Source: CACIAM-69d sp001698445 (GTDB lineage Bacteria > Cyanobacteriota > Cyanobacteriia > CACIAM-69d). From it: 64,000 nucleotides of DNA. This document shows, piece after piece, positions 34,950 to 43,591 of this stretch. The stretch covers positions 1-64,000 of the forward strand of contig NZ_JAZAQF010000057.1 of the NCBI RefSeq assembly GCF_043235035.1, written 5' to 3'. The position numbers and the translations under genes are program-made. The notes beneath the pieces were generated by a model. The model worked only from the letters and a program-made list of their open reading frames with translations, made no database searches and was not told the DNA's origin. Position 1 is the first letter of the stretch, and every line of letters starts with the position of its first letter.

Positions 34950-37900
34950 GTGTCTAAAAATATCAGATCACCAAAACAGCAACAAAACCCTTTAAAAAAA
35001 TGGCTTGCTTTGGATTGGAATCGACCAGAGCGGTCATACAACCCAAATGTCCGTGATTTCTTAGCTGGGTTACTGGATTATCCCAAGGATCGGGTTATTA
35101 CTGAAGATCGCGGTGGTGGTGGCTATCCAGATATCAAGCTACTGACTCCTGAGAAAATTGCCTGGGTTGTAGGAGACCTAAAAAAAGATGATGCAGAACT
35201 GAATACAGAAGCTGGACGACATAGGCTCTGGAATCAGAAATGTAAGTACATTGAGGGTCTAACCCGATATGTCTTGTTTTTAACAGCCCATTATCTCTGG
35301 ATTGTCTTACCTACAGGGCCTACAGGGGCTCCTGTTTCAGGATTTAAAGAACCATGCAACTTGTCTGAAATAACGTTTGAAGAATTAAAAGAAAAGCTTA
35401 AATTCATTTCCTATGAACAAGCAACACATGGTAATCAATGGGCAACCTTCATTGATGGGCAATTACCTTATGTTTACTTGAAGCTGGATGCACCAGAGAC
35501 GTTAGACCGTTTGCGTCAAGATTTACAAACGAGTTTTACTGAACTGGGTGCAGCGGCGGAAGGGGCAATCACCTCACTCATCCAACAGTATGAAGAATTT
35601 AAACAACAGGAACAGGAAATTCAGCGCAATTTAGTAGATACAGGCGACACTCAGCGACGGGCATTGGTGCGACTGCGGTTTAAGTTTGATTTTCATCGAC
35701 ACTTATTTGAGGATCTGCTACCTCGATTTGAAGATCAGTATGGGCGAGATGTTAATGCCAAGGGCAGACAAGTTGAGGAACGGATTCGAGAATCGTTCGT
35801 CGCCGATTCCGTTGCGGTGCTGGTTGCCCGCGTGTTGTTTTTGCGATTGGTAGAAGATTTAGGACTGGCGAAAAAACGGCGATTATCGAATGGCGGTCCC
35901 CAAGACTGGGCAGCATTTGTTGATCAGCTAACAGGGGATGCTAAGGCGTTAGTGCAACTGGTGGCAGAAGATGTCGGACGGTTGTATCAAGAACCGTTTG
36001 AGCGTAACTTGTTTGATTGGATTTATGAAACGAATGGGGCATTAGATGAAGCTTTACAGCGTCTAATTCTTCGATTCAATGCTTACGACTTTTCTGGATT
36101 GTCAGAAGAAATTCTGGGAGATATTTATCAAACTTTCTTGCCTCCTGCTAAACGGAAACGGTTAGGAGAATTTTATACACCACCATCGATCGTGGATTGG
36201 TTGTTGGAACAAACCGTATTTCAGCACGGTGAAGGCACATTGCTTGATCCCTCCTGTGGAAGTGGTTCATTTTTAGTGCGATACATCCATCGGTGTCTGG
36301 AAGATGCAAAAATAAGAGGGCTTGATTCAGATGCCGTTTCACAAGAATTACAAGCCACCGTTTGGGGATTTGATCTCAACCCATTTGCAGCATTTATCAG
36401 CCACTTTCAATTGATGTGGGCACTAGTACGCTTCAAACCCTCAACCAACCCCGAAGATATTCCTAAAATTCATATCTATAACCTAAACAGCTTGCTGCGG
36501 GAATCCGATCTAGTTCCGCTACTAGGAGCAGGTTTCTTGGCTCCTGGCTCCGCAGAGCGGGATAGTCAGCAGTGGAAATATATTGTGGGCAACCCTCCCT
36601 ACATTCGGGCAGAGCGGGTGAAATATAACGATGAGATGCGCGGGCTATGGCATCAAATTTGGGGACAGAATGCGGATACTGGCTTGGTATTTCTCTACCG
36701 GGCGTTGGCGGAATCGCTGGAACATGGCGGCTGGTTAGGCATGGTGGTGAGTGGTGGCTATGCCAACTCGGAAGCAGCAGCAAAGGTTTGGAAATTGCTT
36801 TACCCAGGGCGAGAAGCCGCATTACGCAAAATTGTGTGGTTGGAGTTTACCGATAAGCCTGTCTGGGACGTTGCACGAGTCCCCTTGATTTTAGTGATTG
36901 AGCGGGTGCCAGCCCAGGAAGATGATGAAATTGAACTTTATGTTCCTTCTAAATGGACAAGTGATGAACCACCCGTAAAAGTTAATTACAAAGATTTTTT
37001 TGATGCCAAAATTAGCCCCAGAGTGACTGACATCGATCCAAGTAATCTGCGAGAAGGACTGTGGGGAGATTATTTGCTGCCGTTACTGCATCCTGAAGAT
37101 GTCCCGATTTTCAAAAAGCTATATCCCACTGGAAACGGTGGCAATATTGTTGAGCTGAAGGAAGCTGTTGCCCAACAATTGAGCAGGAATAACCGTCCCT
37201 TTTGGTGGACGTATGGTATTCAACGCAGTGGTGCAGAAGTTACACCAGAACCAACAGGAACCAAACCAATTCAAGTTATTGCTGGACGCAGTTTAGCAAT
37301 GGGATGGCATGGTGAACCTGATGGTTGGGTTGATTTAGAAGCTGTCGGAAAGCCAAGTTTATGGGTTGATCAAGCCCATCGTGTTTTCATTGCTGTTGCT
37401 AAATTCACTCAATCTCTCACTGCCACTATCATTACATCGGAAACTACAGAAAATGGTCTTGCGAGCTTAGATACTACGATTGTTGCATTACCTAAAAGCG
37501 AAGGCAGTCGAGCCGAAGCTGTAGTTGCCTATCTCAATAGCAAATTAGCCAGATTCTACTGGGCAATTCGATTAAGAAGTGGAGTTATTCAAGGGTTTTA
37601 TGCAACAAATTATCCTCGAATCTTAGAAGCTTTGCCTTGGGTTAGAGATCTGGATTCAGCAACTGAACAACAGTTAGTCAAGGGGTACAACGAACTTGCT
37701 CGGCTAGCGACAATCGCTAAAAATAACCCCGATGAGTGGCTTTTATCTGAAATTGAGACTCGAATTGAAATAAGTCGCTATAAATTGAGCGATCGTAATT
37801 TAGGACTCAACTTTACTAACTGGAGTACCGAAGATGTTTATATAGAAGAACTCACCTTAGATGAGAACTGTATTCGAGCCGGATCATTTTGGCTAGAACT

Positions 37901-38258
37901 CATAGATACTGACATCGCTGAGCTGGTCTACAAGCTCCTGATACTTAATTCCGACGAAGAAGCAACGATTTCTAGAGCGATTATTCAGAAGCTGCTGGTT
38001 CCTCAAGATTATGCGGCTTTGATGCAAGACTATCGGCAACGCTCTGCTGGCTTTCAACAAGTTGAATCCGATTTTTTGACCGTCCTTAGTCAGATTGATG
38101 ACACTGTTTATGCAATGTTTGGACTAGCGAATAATGAAAAGAATCACATAGAAAACCGTCTTGCAAGTTTTCCACTCAATAAGCTTCAGCCTCGTTATCC
38201 TTGGCAAATCGTGAAGCCTAGAAAAATCAAAGCCTATACGAGTGATCGCTTTGCATAA
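34950..38258 (+). CDS. Type IIG (Eco57I-like) fused restriction enzyme and DNA adenine methylase
   Basis: The protein has 1102 residues. The N-terminal region carries a PD-(D/E)XK-like nuclease signature, GGGGYPDIKL (about 55-61) and VVGDLKKDD (about 73-79). The helical middle part leads to the N6-adenine methyltransferase: motif X GEFYTPPSIVDWLL near 405, motif I LLDPSCGSGSFLVRY near 430 and motif IV VGNPPYIRAERV near 545. The C-terminal 350 residues should be the target recognition domain (KPIQVIAGRSLAMGW, ARFYWAIRLRSG). One polypeptide therefore both methylates and cuts. GTG 34950 has AGAGG 9 nt upstream. Base composition is visibly AT-richer than neighbours and HIP1 sites are scarce, indicating recent transfer. 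Confidence 0.9.
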   Translation: MSKNIRSPKQQQNPLKKWLALDWNRPERSYNPNVRDFLAGLLDYPKDRVITEDRGGGGYPDIKLLTPEKIAWVVGDLKKDDAELNTEAGRHRLWNQKCKYIEGLTRYVLFLTAHYLWIVLPTGPTGAPVSGFKEPCNLSEITFEELKEKLKFISYEQATHGNQWATFIDGQLPYVYLKLDAPETLDRLRQDLQTSFTELGAAAEGAITSLIQQYEEFKQQEQEIQRNLVDTGDTQRRALVRLRFKFDFHRHLFEDLLPRFEDQYGRDVNAKGRQVEERIRESFVADSVAVLVARVLFLRLVEDLGLAKKRRLSNGGPQDWAAFVDQLTGDAKALVQLVAEDVGRLYQEPFERNLFDWIYETNGALDEALQRLILRFNAYDFSGLSEEILGDIYQTFLPPAKRKRLGEFYTPPSIVDWLLEQTVFQHGEGTLLDPSCGSGSFLVRYIHRCLEDAKIRGLDSDAVSQELQATVWGFDLNPFAAFISHFQLMWALVRFKPSTNPEDIPKIHIYNLNSLLRESDLVPLLGAGFLAPGSAERDSQQWKYIVGNPPYIRAERVKYNDEMRGLWHQIWGQNADTGLVFLYRALAESLEHGGWLGMVVSGGYANSEAAAKVWKLLYPGREAALRKIVWLEFTDKPVWDVARVPLILVIERVPAQEDDEIELYVPSKWTSDEPPVKVNYKDFFDAKISPRVTDIDPSNLREGLWGDYLLPLLHPEDVPIFKKLYPTGNGGNIVELKEAVAQQLSRNNRPFWWTYGIQRSGAEVTPEPTGTKPIQVIAGRSLAMGWHGEPDGWVDLEAVGKPSLWVDQAHRVFIAVAKFTQSLTATIITSETTENGLASLDTTIVALPKSEGSRAEAVVAYLNSKLARFYWAIRLRSGVIQGFYATNYPRILEALPWVRDLDSATEQQLVKGYNELARLATIAKNNPDEWLLSEIETRIEISRYKLSDRNLGLNFTNWSTEDVYIEELTLDENCIRAGSFWLELIDTDIAELVYKLLILNSDEEATISRAIIQKLLVPQDYAALMQDYRQRSAGFQQVESDFLTVLSQIDDTVYAMFGLANNEKNHIENRLASFPLNKLQPRYPWQIVKPRKIKAYTSDRFA

Positions 38259-38335
38259 TCTGTCCAATAAGTCCTAAAAGTCAATGTTCCTAATTGCGGC
38301 AGCGTAACTTCTCAACGTTAGCCTGATTGACTTGA

Positions 38336-40555
38336 CTACCCTCTCAAAACCCGATCGGGCTGGGCCGGTGGCTCGCCATAGAGACAAAACGCATTTTTTC
38401 CCATCCCCTTGGCCGCAAACATAGCGGAATCGGCATATTCAATGAGCTGATCGGCCGCTTCCGCATCGTCGGGAAACAGGGCCACGCCAATGCTGACCGT
38501 AATTTGGCAGTCGCAACCCTCAACGCGATAGGGCTTGCTGACGGCGGCCAGGAGTTTTTCGGCCACCCTGGCCGCCACGTCCCCTTGGGGAATGGCCGGC
38601 AACAGCGCCACAAATTCATCACCGCCAAATCGGGCGATCGTGTCGCTGCCTCGCAGGTTTTGGGTCAGGCGTTGGGCACATTCAATCAGCAACAGATCGC
38701 CGGCCCGATGGCCCAAGGTGTCGTTCACGGCCTTGAACCCATCCAAATCCAGATATAAAACCGCGCCCATGAACCGATCCTGGCGGGCTTGTTGCAGCGC
38801 CACATCCAGTCGCTCATAGAAATATTTACGGTTCACCAATCCCGTGAGGCCATCGTGGCGGGCTTGGTATTGCAACACATCGTGGGCTAGCTCCAGTTGC
38901 TGGGTATAGTCCCGCAGTTCGGCGGCGGTGCGGCGTAATTCCGCTTCGGCTCGGCACTGCTCGGTAATATCGCGCATCACCCCCACCAGGAACTGATTCC
39001 CGGCTCGATCGCGGTGGAGGGTGCGCTTGGTGCTCACCATTCGTTCTCGACCAAAGGGATCGGGCCAGGCGAATTGGGTTTCGGCGGGCCCCAACTGGTC
39101 GATCGCCCGTTGATCTTCCGCCGTGAGGGCAGCGGCCAACTCAGGAGAAAACACATCCTCTGCCCTTTTACCCAACAGATCGGCGGTGGTTAGCCCCGTG
39201 AAGTTGCAAAAGGCGGGATTCACGGCAATCCAGCGCCGATTTTGGTCTTTCACAAACAGTGGCTCGGGAATGGCGGCCAAAACTTGCTGAAAAAAAAGGG
39301 TCGATCGGGTCTGTTCCTGTTGCCGCTGAAAGGCCAGCAGCCACAGCCCCCCGGCGCTGGCCAGCGTGCCCATGGCCACCGGCACGATCGGAATCCACCA
39401 CCCCCACCCCAGGCTCAGGCTGGTGAAACTGCCGATGCCTAACAGGGCCAAGGCCAGGTGAAAAGCCGCTGGGCCCATGGAGCGCGATCGCTTCACGGCG
39501 ATCGCCCCGGCCGCGGTCCACAGCAAAATCCAAACCTGTTCCACCCAGTCGGGCCAAGTGCGAATGGGCGGCCGCCCCTCGATCGCGGATTCCAAAAGTT
39601 GCTCGATCGCCTGGGCCTGCAATTCCACCCCAAAGATGGGTTGGGCCGAATCCCGTCCTTGGTTGCTGTAGGGCGTGTAGGCATAGTCCTTCAGGCTTTC
39701 GGTCATGGCCCCAATGACCACAATTCGCCCACTGAGTTGCGCGGGCGACACCTTCCCCTGCACCACATCCCGCCACCAAACCACCGGCACGGTTCTGGAG
39801 GGGCCCCGCCAATCGGCCAGGATTTGGTAACCACCGGCATCAATGCCCTGATAGCCGCCACTGTTGGGGTCGATCGGGGACAACCGCAGCCGCCCCAGTT
39901 GCAGTTGTTTGGGATCTTCCGTTTTGGTCAGGGTCACTTGGCGCTGTTGCAAATACAGTTGGGCCAACACAAAGGCAAAGCTTTGATGCATTTGGCGTTG
40001 GCGAGTTTTTGGATCCGTATGCCACCAATAGAGGATGTGGCGGCGCACCAGCCGATCGGGATCGATGATGATGTTGTTAAACCCAATTTGCTGATAGCGA
40101 GCCAGGGACGCTGCGGGCAGGATTCCTTTTTTTTCCGAGTCGGGCATCAGCCGAATGCCGACGATCGGGACAGGACTGTTCTGAAAAATTTCCTCTAGGT
40201 GTTCCTTGCCCGGCGGCAGGGGCAAATCTCGATAAATATCCAGCCCGATCGCCACGGGACGAGCTGCCACGAGTGTTTCCAACAGTTTGGCCAAGTCTCG
40301 ATCGCGGGCGGGCCAAACCTTCAAAAATTGAATATCCGGTTCATCCACCCCCACAATCACCACCCGATCGCGCAGGGGCGGGGTCGATCGGGCCCGAATC
40401 AGCCAGTCATAGGCCACCAACTCCGCCTGCTGGAGCCAGCCCCAAGAGCGAGCCAACAGCAAGCCACCGGCCACCGCCGCCACCAACAAAACATCAGCGA
40501 CCTGGCGCGTTTGCCAAGGCAGGCGTTGATCGCGCCATTGACCCCATTGCCACAC
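38336..40555 (-). CDS. CHASE2-PAS-GGDEF diguanylate cyclase
   Basis: The protein has 739 residues. An N-terminal membrane helix (about 20-40) is followed by the extracytoplasmic CHASE2 sensor (about 45-330; RVVIVGVDEPDIQFLKVWPA and GRIVVIGAMTESLKDYAYTP) and three more membrane helices (about 335-420). A PAS domain follows (about 430-540; WIAVNPAFCNFTGLTTADLL), then the GGDEF domain (about 570-725) with ARHDGLTGLVNRKYF and an intact RFGGDEFVALL. The usual RxxD inhibitory site is not obvious. It makes c-di-GMP in response to an unknown periplasmic cue. The start is GTG 40555. It is on the minus strand, 77 nt past the R-M gene that converges on it. Confidence 0.92.
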   Translation of the reverse strand: MWQWGQWRDQRLPWQTRQVADVLLVAAVAGGLLLARSWGWLQQAELVAYDWLIRARSTPPLRDRVVIVGVDEPDIQFLKVWPARDRDLAKLLETLVAARPVAIGLDIYRDLPLPPGKEHLEEIFQNSPVPIVGIRLMPDSEKKGILPAASLARYQQIGFNNIIIDPDRLVRRHILYWWHTDPKTRQRQMHQSFAFVLAQLYLQQRQVTLTKTEDPKQLQLGRLRLSPIDPNSGGYQGIDAGGYQILADWRGPSRTVPVVWWRDVVQGKVSPAQLSGRIVVIGAMTESLKDYAYTPYSNQGRDSAQPIFGVELQAQAIEQLLESAIEGRPPIRTWPDWVEQVWILLWTAAGAIAVKRSRSMGPAAFHLALALLGIGSFTSLSLGWGWWIPIVPVAMGTLASAGGLWLLAFQRQQEQTRSTLFFQQVLAAIPEPLFVKDQNRRWIAVNPAFCNFTGLTTADLLGKRAEDVFSPELAAALTAEDQRAIDQLGPAETQFAWPDPFGRERMVSTKRTLHRDRAGNQFLVGVMRDITEQCRAEAELRRTAAELRDYTQQLELAHDVLQYQARHDGLTGLVNRKYFYERLDVALQQARQDRFMGAVLYLDLDGFKAVNDTLGHRAGDLLLIECAQRLTQNLRGSDTIARFGGDEFVALLPAIPQGDVAARVAEKLLAAVSKPYRVEGCDCQITVSIGVALFPDDAEAADQLIEYADSAMFAAKGMGKNAFCLYGEPPAQPDRVLRG

Positions 40556-40704
40556 GGTGCTTGTTTCCTCTTCGGTGGGTGCTGCCGACTGTTGAACTCC
40601 GTAACAACGGTCAGCTCTCAGTCAGAGCACTTGGGTTAAGACAAGGCACTTACCCTGAAAAAATTTCCTGCCGCTGGGCAATACCGATAAGCCGTGATCT
40701 AACC

Positions 40705-41013
40705 CTAGCGAGGCCGCACCCGCAACCACTGATCTAGCCAGCCCATTTGGCGACGGCGACGACCCTGGCGCTTGAGGCGCGAAGATTCCAGGGTTTCGTA
40801 AGGATAGGGACGCGGCGCACGTTCTACCCGATCGAACGTTCGCCGCGTCACCACCGGATCGGCGGCCGGCTGCTGCCACCACACGGAAATAATTGATCCA
40901 GCAGCGCCACCAAAAATCGCCAGCACTAAAGCTGACAGCGTGCCGTAGCCCACCCCCACCAGGGCAAGCCAAAACAGCAAGAACCAAACTAAGCCTTGAT
41001 ACAGATAGCTCAC
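40705..41013 (-). CDS. Small membrane protein of unknown function
   Basis: The protein has 102 residues. Two adjacent membrane helices (about 5-25 GLVWFLLFWLALVGVGYGT and 28-45 ALVLAIFGGAAGSIISVWW) are followed by a basic cytoplasmic tail with RPYPYETLESSRLKRQGRRR and WLDQWLRVRPR. I recognise no domain. The start is GTG 41013, with no strong ribosome binding site. It lies 149 nt upstream of the CHASE2-GGDEF gene in the same direction. Confidence 0.65.
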   Translation of the reverse strand: MSYLYQGLVWFLLFWLALVGVGYGTLSALVLAIFGGAAGSIISVWWQQPAADPVVTRRTFDRVERAPRPYPYETLESSRLKRQGRRRRQMGWLDQWLRVRPR

Positions 41014-41100
41014 GGGTCTGGGGATTGTCGCGATCGGGGCGGCTGTTGCCCAAATTTACCAAGTTTGCCAAGTACTGAGTGTGAATTGGGAGCCAAATCA

Positions 41101-41160
41101 CTCAGCGCCGATTGACTCAGCACCGATTGACTCAGCACCAATTTACTCAGCACTAATGAC
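41101..41160. repeat. 15-nt tandem repeat x4
   Basis: Units start at 41101, 41116, 41131 and 41146, type CTCAGCACCGATTGA. They sit between the APH/AAA gene and the small membrane protein gene, in what should be the latter's promoter region. Confidence 0.95.
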
Positions 41161-41206
41161 CGCAGGCAACTTGCGCAGGGCCAGCAGCCGCTACCGGGAA
41201 AATCAG

Positions 41207-42751
41207 CTACTGCAACTTTAAATCGCCCCCCCGGGCTGTGTCTACCTCGCGCACCCAAAGGCGTTCCTCATTGCTGAAGGCCTCGAAGGCCGCCACTTGA
41301 GCCGCCAACAGATCAGCCGTGGCATCGGCAATGTCGCCGGTTCGCTGATTGAGCCGATCGCGCAGCACCTCGATCGGGGCTTGGCAATGGACAATTTCCA
41401 AATCCAGTTCCCGTTCTTGGGTGGCGGCAATCACCGTCTGGCGCAAGGCTTGGCGATCGTACTTGGCATCGAGAATCACCGTTTCGCCCCGACTGGCCAA
41501 ATCCAGCCCCAATTGCAGCAGGTGATCGTAGGTTTTGGCGGTCATTTCGGCGCTGTAAAGGGATTGCGGCCCCTTTTGGTCTAGGGGCACAGCGCCCAAG
41601 TGTTTGCGCACCGCATCCGATCGAATCTGAATCCCGTTGGTTTGGCGCGCCAATTGCCGAGCCACGGTTGATTTGCCCGATCCCGACAGACCACACATCA
41701 AAATTACCTGACCCGATCGGGGTTGGGCATAGCTGGCCGCTTGGCGATAGTAGGCGGCGGCCCGATCGTGGGCGGCGGCTCGATCGGCCTCAGGAATCGC
41801 CGGGTCATTCAGCAAAAAGGAAGTGACCTTGGCCCGCACGTAGGATTGGCGGCTCAGATACAGCGGCAGCAGGGCCAAACCAGCCCAATCGCCCGATCGC
41901 TCCGCATATTCATTGACAAAGGCATTGGCCAAATCAATACGGCCCCGAGCTTCCAAGTCCATGGCCAAAAAAGCCACGTCGTAAATTGTGTCCACAAACC
42001 GGAAAGGTTCGTTGAACTCAATGCAGTCAAACAACAGCGGGCGATCGTTCAGCCAACAGATATTGCCCAAGTGCAAATCGCCATGGCCATTGCGAATGAA
42101 CCCACCGGTCACACGACTTTGGAATAGCTCCCCATTTTCCGCAAAAAAAGCTTCCGTCCAGCTTTGGGTCAGGTCAAATTGCGCTTGGGTTTGGGGACCG
42201 CCAATGTAACCCGTGGTTTGTTGAAAGTTCTCATCAAAGGAAACTTTAATTTGCGGGATTTCCCCAAAGGAGTTGATGTAATCGCTGGTGGGAGCGGTGC
42301 GGTGAAATTCCGCCACCACCCGGGCCAGCTCAATGATCTCTGCTTCGGTGATTTCGCCGCGATCGAACCGGGCACTCATCAAATTTTCCTGAGGAAATTG
42401 ATGCATTTTGACGGCATATTCCACCGCCCCATTGCTGGCTTCAGCTTCGCCCACTTCCGCTAATTGGTAGCGATCGCCCGTTTGAATAATGGGAACTACG
42501 CCCACATAGAGTTCCGCTGCACTGCGTTGGTTGAGCGCAATTTCTTGAGCGCAAAATTCCTTACGCCGCTCCAGGGTGGAATAGTCCAAAAAGCCAAAGT
42601 TCACCGGCTTTTTGAGTTTATAAACCCAGTCTCCCGTGATGAACACAAAGGAAACGTGGGTTTGAATCAGGGCGATCGGCTCCTGCACCGGATGGGGATA
42701 GAACTCCGGCTGAAGCATCTGTTGCACCAAGGGCGGCAGCGTCGAATCCAT
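41207..42751 (-). CDS. Aminoglycoside phosphotransferase-like and P-loop kinase fusion
   Basis: The protein has about 514 residues. The N-terminal half (about 15-330) is an APH/choline-kinase-like fold: FITGDWVYKLKKPVNFGFLD with the ATP Lys, NGHGDLHLGNICW (catalytic loop HGDLHxxN) and LLFDCIEFNE (metal Asp). The C-terminal third (about 340-514) is a P-loop kinase of the gluconate-kinase/zeta-toxin-like type: ILMCGLSGSGKSTVARQLA, VILDAKYDRQALR. This two-kinase fusion is widespread in bacteria; its substrate is unknown to me. ATG 42751 has AGGAG 8 nt upstream and is preferred to the ATG at 42796. Antibiotic resistance should not be inferred from the APH fold alone. Confidence 0.85.
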   Translation of the reverse strand: MDSTLPPLVQQMLQPEFYPHPVQEPIALIQTHVSFVFITGDWVYKLKKPVNFGFLDYSTLERRKEFCAQEIALNQRSAAELYVGVVPIIQTGDRYQLAEVGEAEASNGAVEYAVKMHQFPQENLMSARFDRGEITEAEIIELARVVAEFHRTAPTSDYINSFGEIPQIKVSFDENFQQTTGYIGGPQTQAQFDLTQSWTEAFFAENGELFQSRVTGGFIRNGHGDLHLGNICWLNDRPLLFDCIEFNEPFRFVDTIYDVAFLAMDLEARGRIDLANAFVNEYAERSGDWAGLALLPLYLSRQSYVRAKVTSFLLNDPAIPEADRAAAHDRAAAYYRQAASYAQPRSGQVILMCGLSGSGKSTVARQLARQTNGIQIRSDAVRKHLGAVPLDQKGPQSLYSAEMTAKTYDHLLQLGLDLASRGETVILDAKYDRQALRQTVIAATQERELDLEIVHCQAPIEVLRDRLNQRTGDIADATADLLAAQVAAFEAFSNEERLWVREVDTARGGDLKLQ

Positions 42752-42840
42752 GCACAAAACTCCTGAGGGGGACTGGCTCAATCTCGCTGCTTGCATTCAA
42801 CAGGTTCAGTGCAGCGAATGCAATGCAACAAATTTTCAAT

Positions 42841-42884
42841 ACAAGCGCTCAACAAGCTCTTAACAAGCTTTCAACAAATCCTCA
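42841..42884. repeat. 11-nt tandem repeat x4
   Basis: Units at 42841, 42852, 42863 and 42874, type ACAAGCTCTCA with drift. They lie about 90 nt upstream of the APH/AAA gene start. Confidence 0.8.
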
Positions 42885-42924
42885 ATCAGCCGAATTGAAC
42901 GCCCAGGACTCCTAATTCAAGATG

Positions 42925-42968
42925 GGTTCCAAATACGTTCCAAATGCGCTCCAAATATGTTCAAAACA
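42925..42968. repeat. Second 11-nt tandem repeat x4, unrelated unit
   Basis: Units at 42925, 42936, 42947 and 42958, type CGTTCCAAATA. It lies 40 nt from the preceding 11-nt array but has a different unit sequence. Confidence 0.8.
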
Positions 42969-42971
42969 CAA

Positions 42972-43002
42972 AGTAGGGCAATCGAAACTCAATTGCCCTA
43001 CT
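42972..43002 (-). terminator. Terminator of rplY
   Basis: AGTAGGGCAAT (42972-42982) and ATTGCCCTACT (42992-43002) form a perfect 11-bp stem with a 9-nt loop. On the minus strand the stem is followed by TTGTGTTTTG, and it begins 38 nt after the rplY stop. Confidence 0.72.
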
Positions 43003-43040
43003 CTCGCTCCATCAAGCATCCAGTTAGATTGCTAGGCGAT

Positions 43041-43340
43041 TTAGCCCTTCGCGGCCAGGAAGCTGACGTGATAGACCATGGTTGACTTCCAGGGATGCTT
43101 TTGCACTTCTTGCAGCACCACGGAACCCTTCCAGTTCAAATCAGCGATCGTGAGTTCAACCGGAGTTTCGCCCACCTTAACCGATCGCAGCATATAACCC
43201 AAATCCCGGGCGTTGATCGTCAGCAACACCGAGTTTGCGCCGTCGTGACCGTAGAGGTTCGCCGGAATCAAACCTTCACGACGCAGAGCACCGGGCTTGC
43301 TGCCTTCGGGACGGACTTGGGCTTCAAAAGTAAGGCTCAT
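43041..43340 (-). CDS. rplY: 50S ribosomal protein L25 (short form)
   Basis: The protein has 99 residues: only the 5S rRNA-binding domain without the C-terminal TL5/CTC domain. Characteristic are FEAQVRPEGSKPGALRREGL, IPANLYGHDGANSVLLTINA, DLNWKGSVVLQEVQKHPWK and a final YHVSFLAAKG. It binds 5S rRNA in the large subunit. The start is ATG 43340. It follows purA by 251 nt on the minus strand; a hairpin CAGGGTTA (43532-43539) / TAACCCTG (43552-43559) lies between them. Confidence 0.9.
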   Translation of the reverse strand: MSLTFEAQVRPEGSKPGALRREGLIPANLYGHDGANSVLLTINARDLGYMLRSVKVGETPVELTIADLNWKGSVVLQEVQKHPWKSTMVYHVSFLAAKG

Positions 43341-43591
43341 GGATGGTTCTCCTATTGTGGGATCGATCGCACTCAGTCAAGCAAGAATCGGCGGGCGATC
43401 GAGCTATCGTCGGCGTAGAAAGCCAAAGAATATTAACAGAAATTCAACCCCATTCCCCAGGCTTGAGCCGTTGAAAGGGAGCCTGAATCACCAGGACATT
43501 TTCAGACAAGGGCCCGTAGCCAGATGCCCCCCAGGGTTAACGGATTTCGACTAACCCTGATGGGGATGATTGTGGCCACTGGTTCTTAGGG

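Noticed and set aside
41207..42751. Antibiotic resistance gene call for the APH-like protein
   Set aside because: The fold is shared by many kinases and the fusion to a P-loop kinase is typical of a housekeeping family of unknown substrate.
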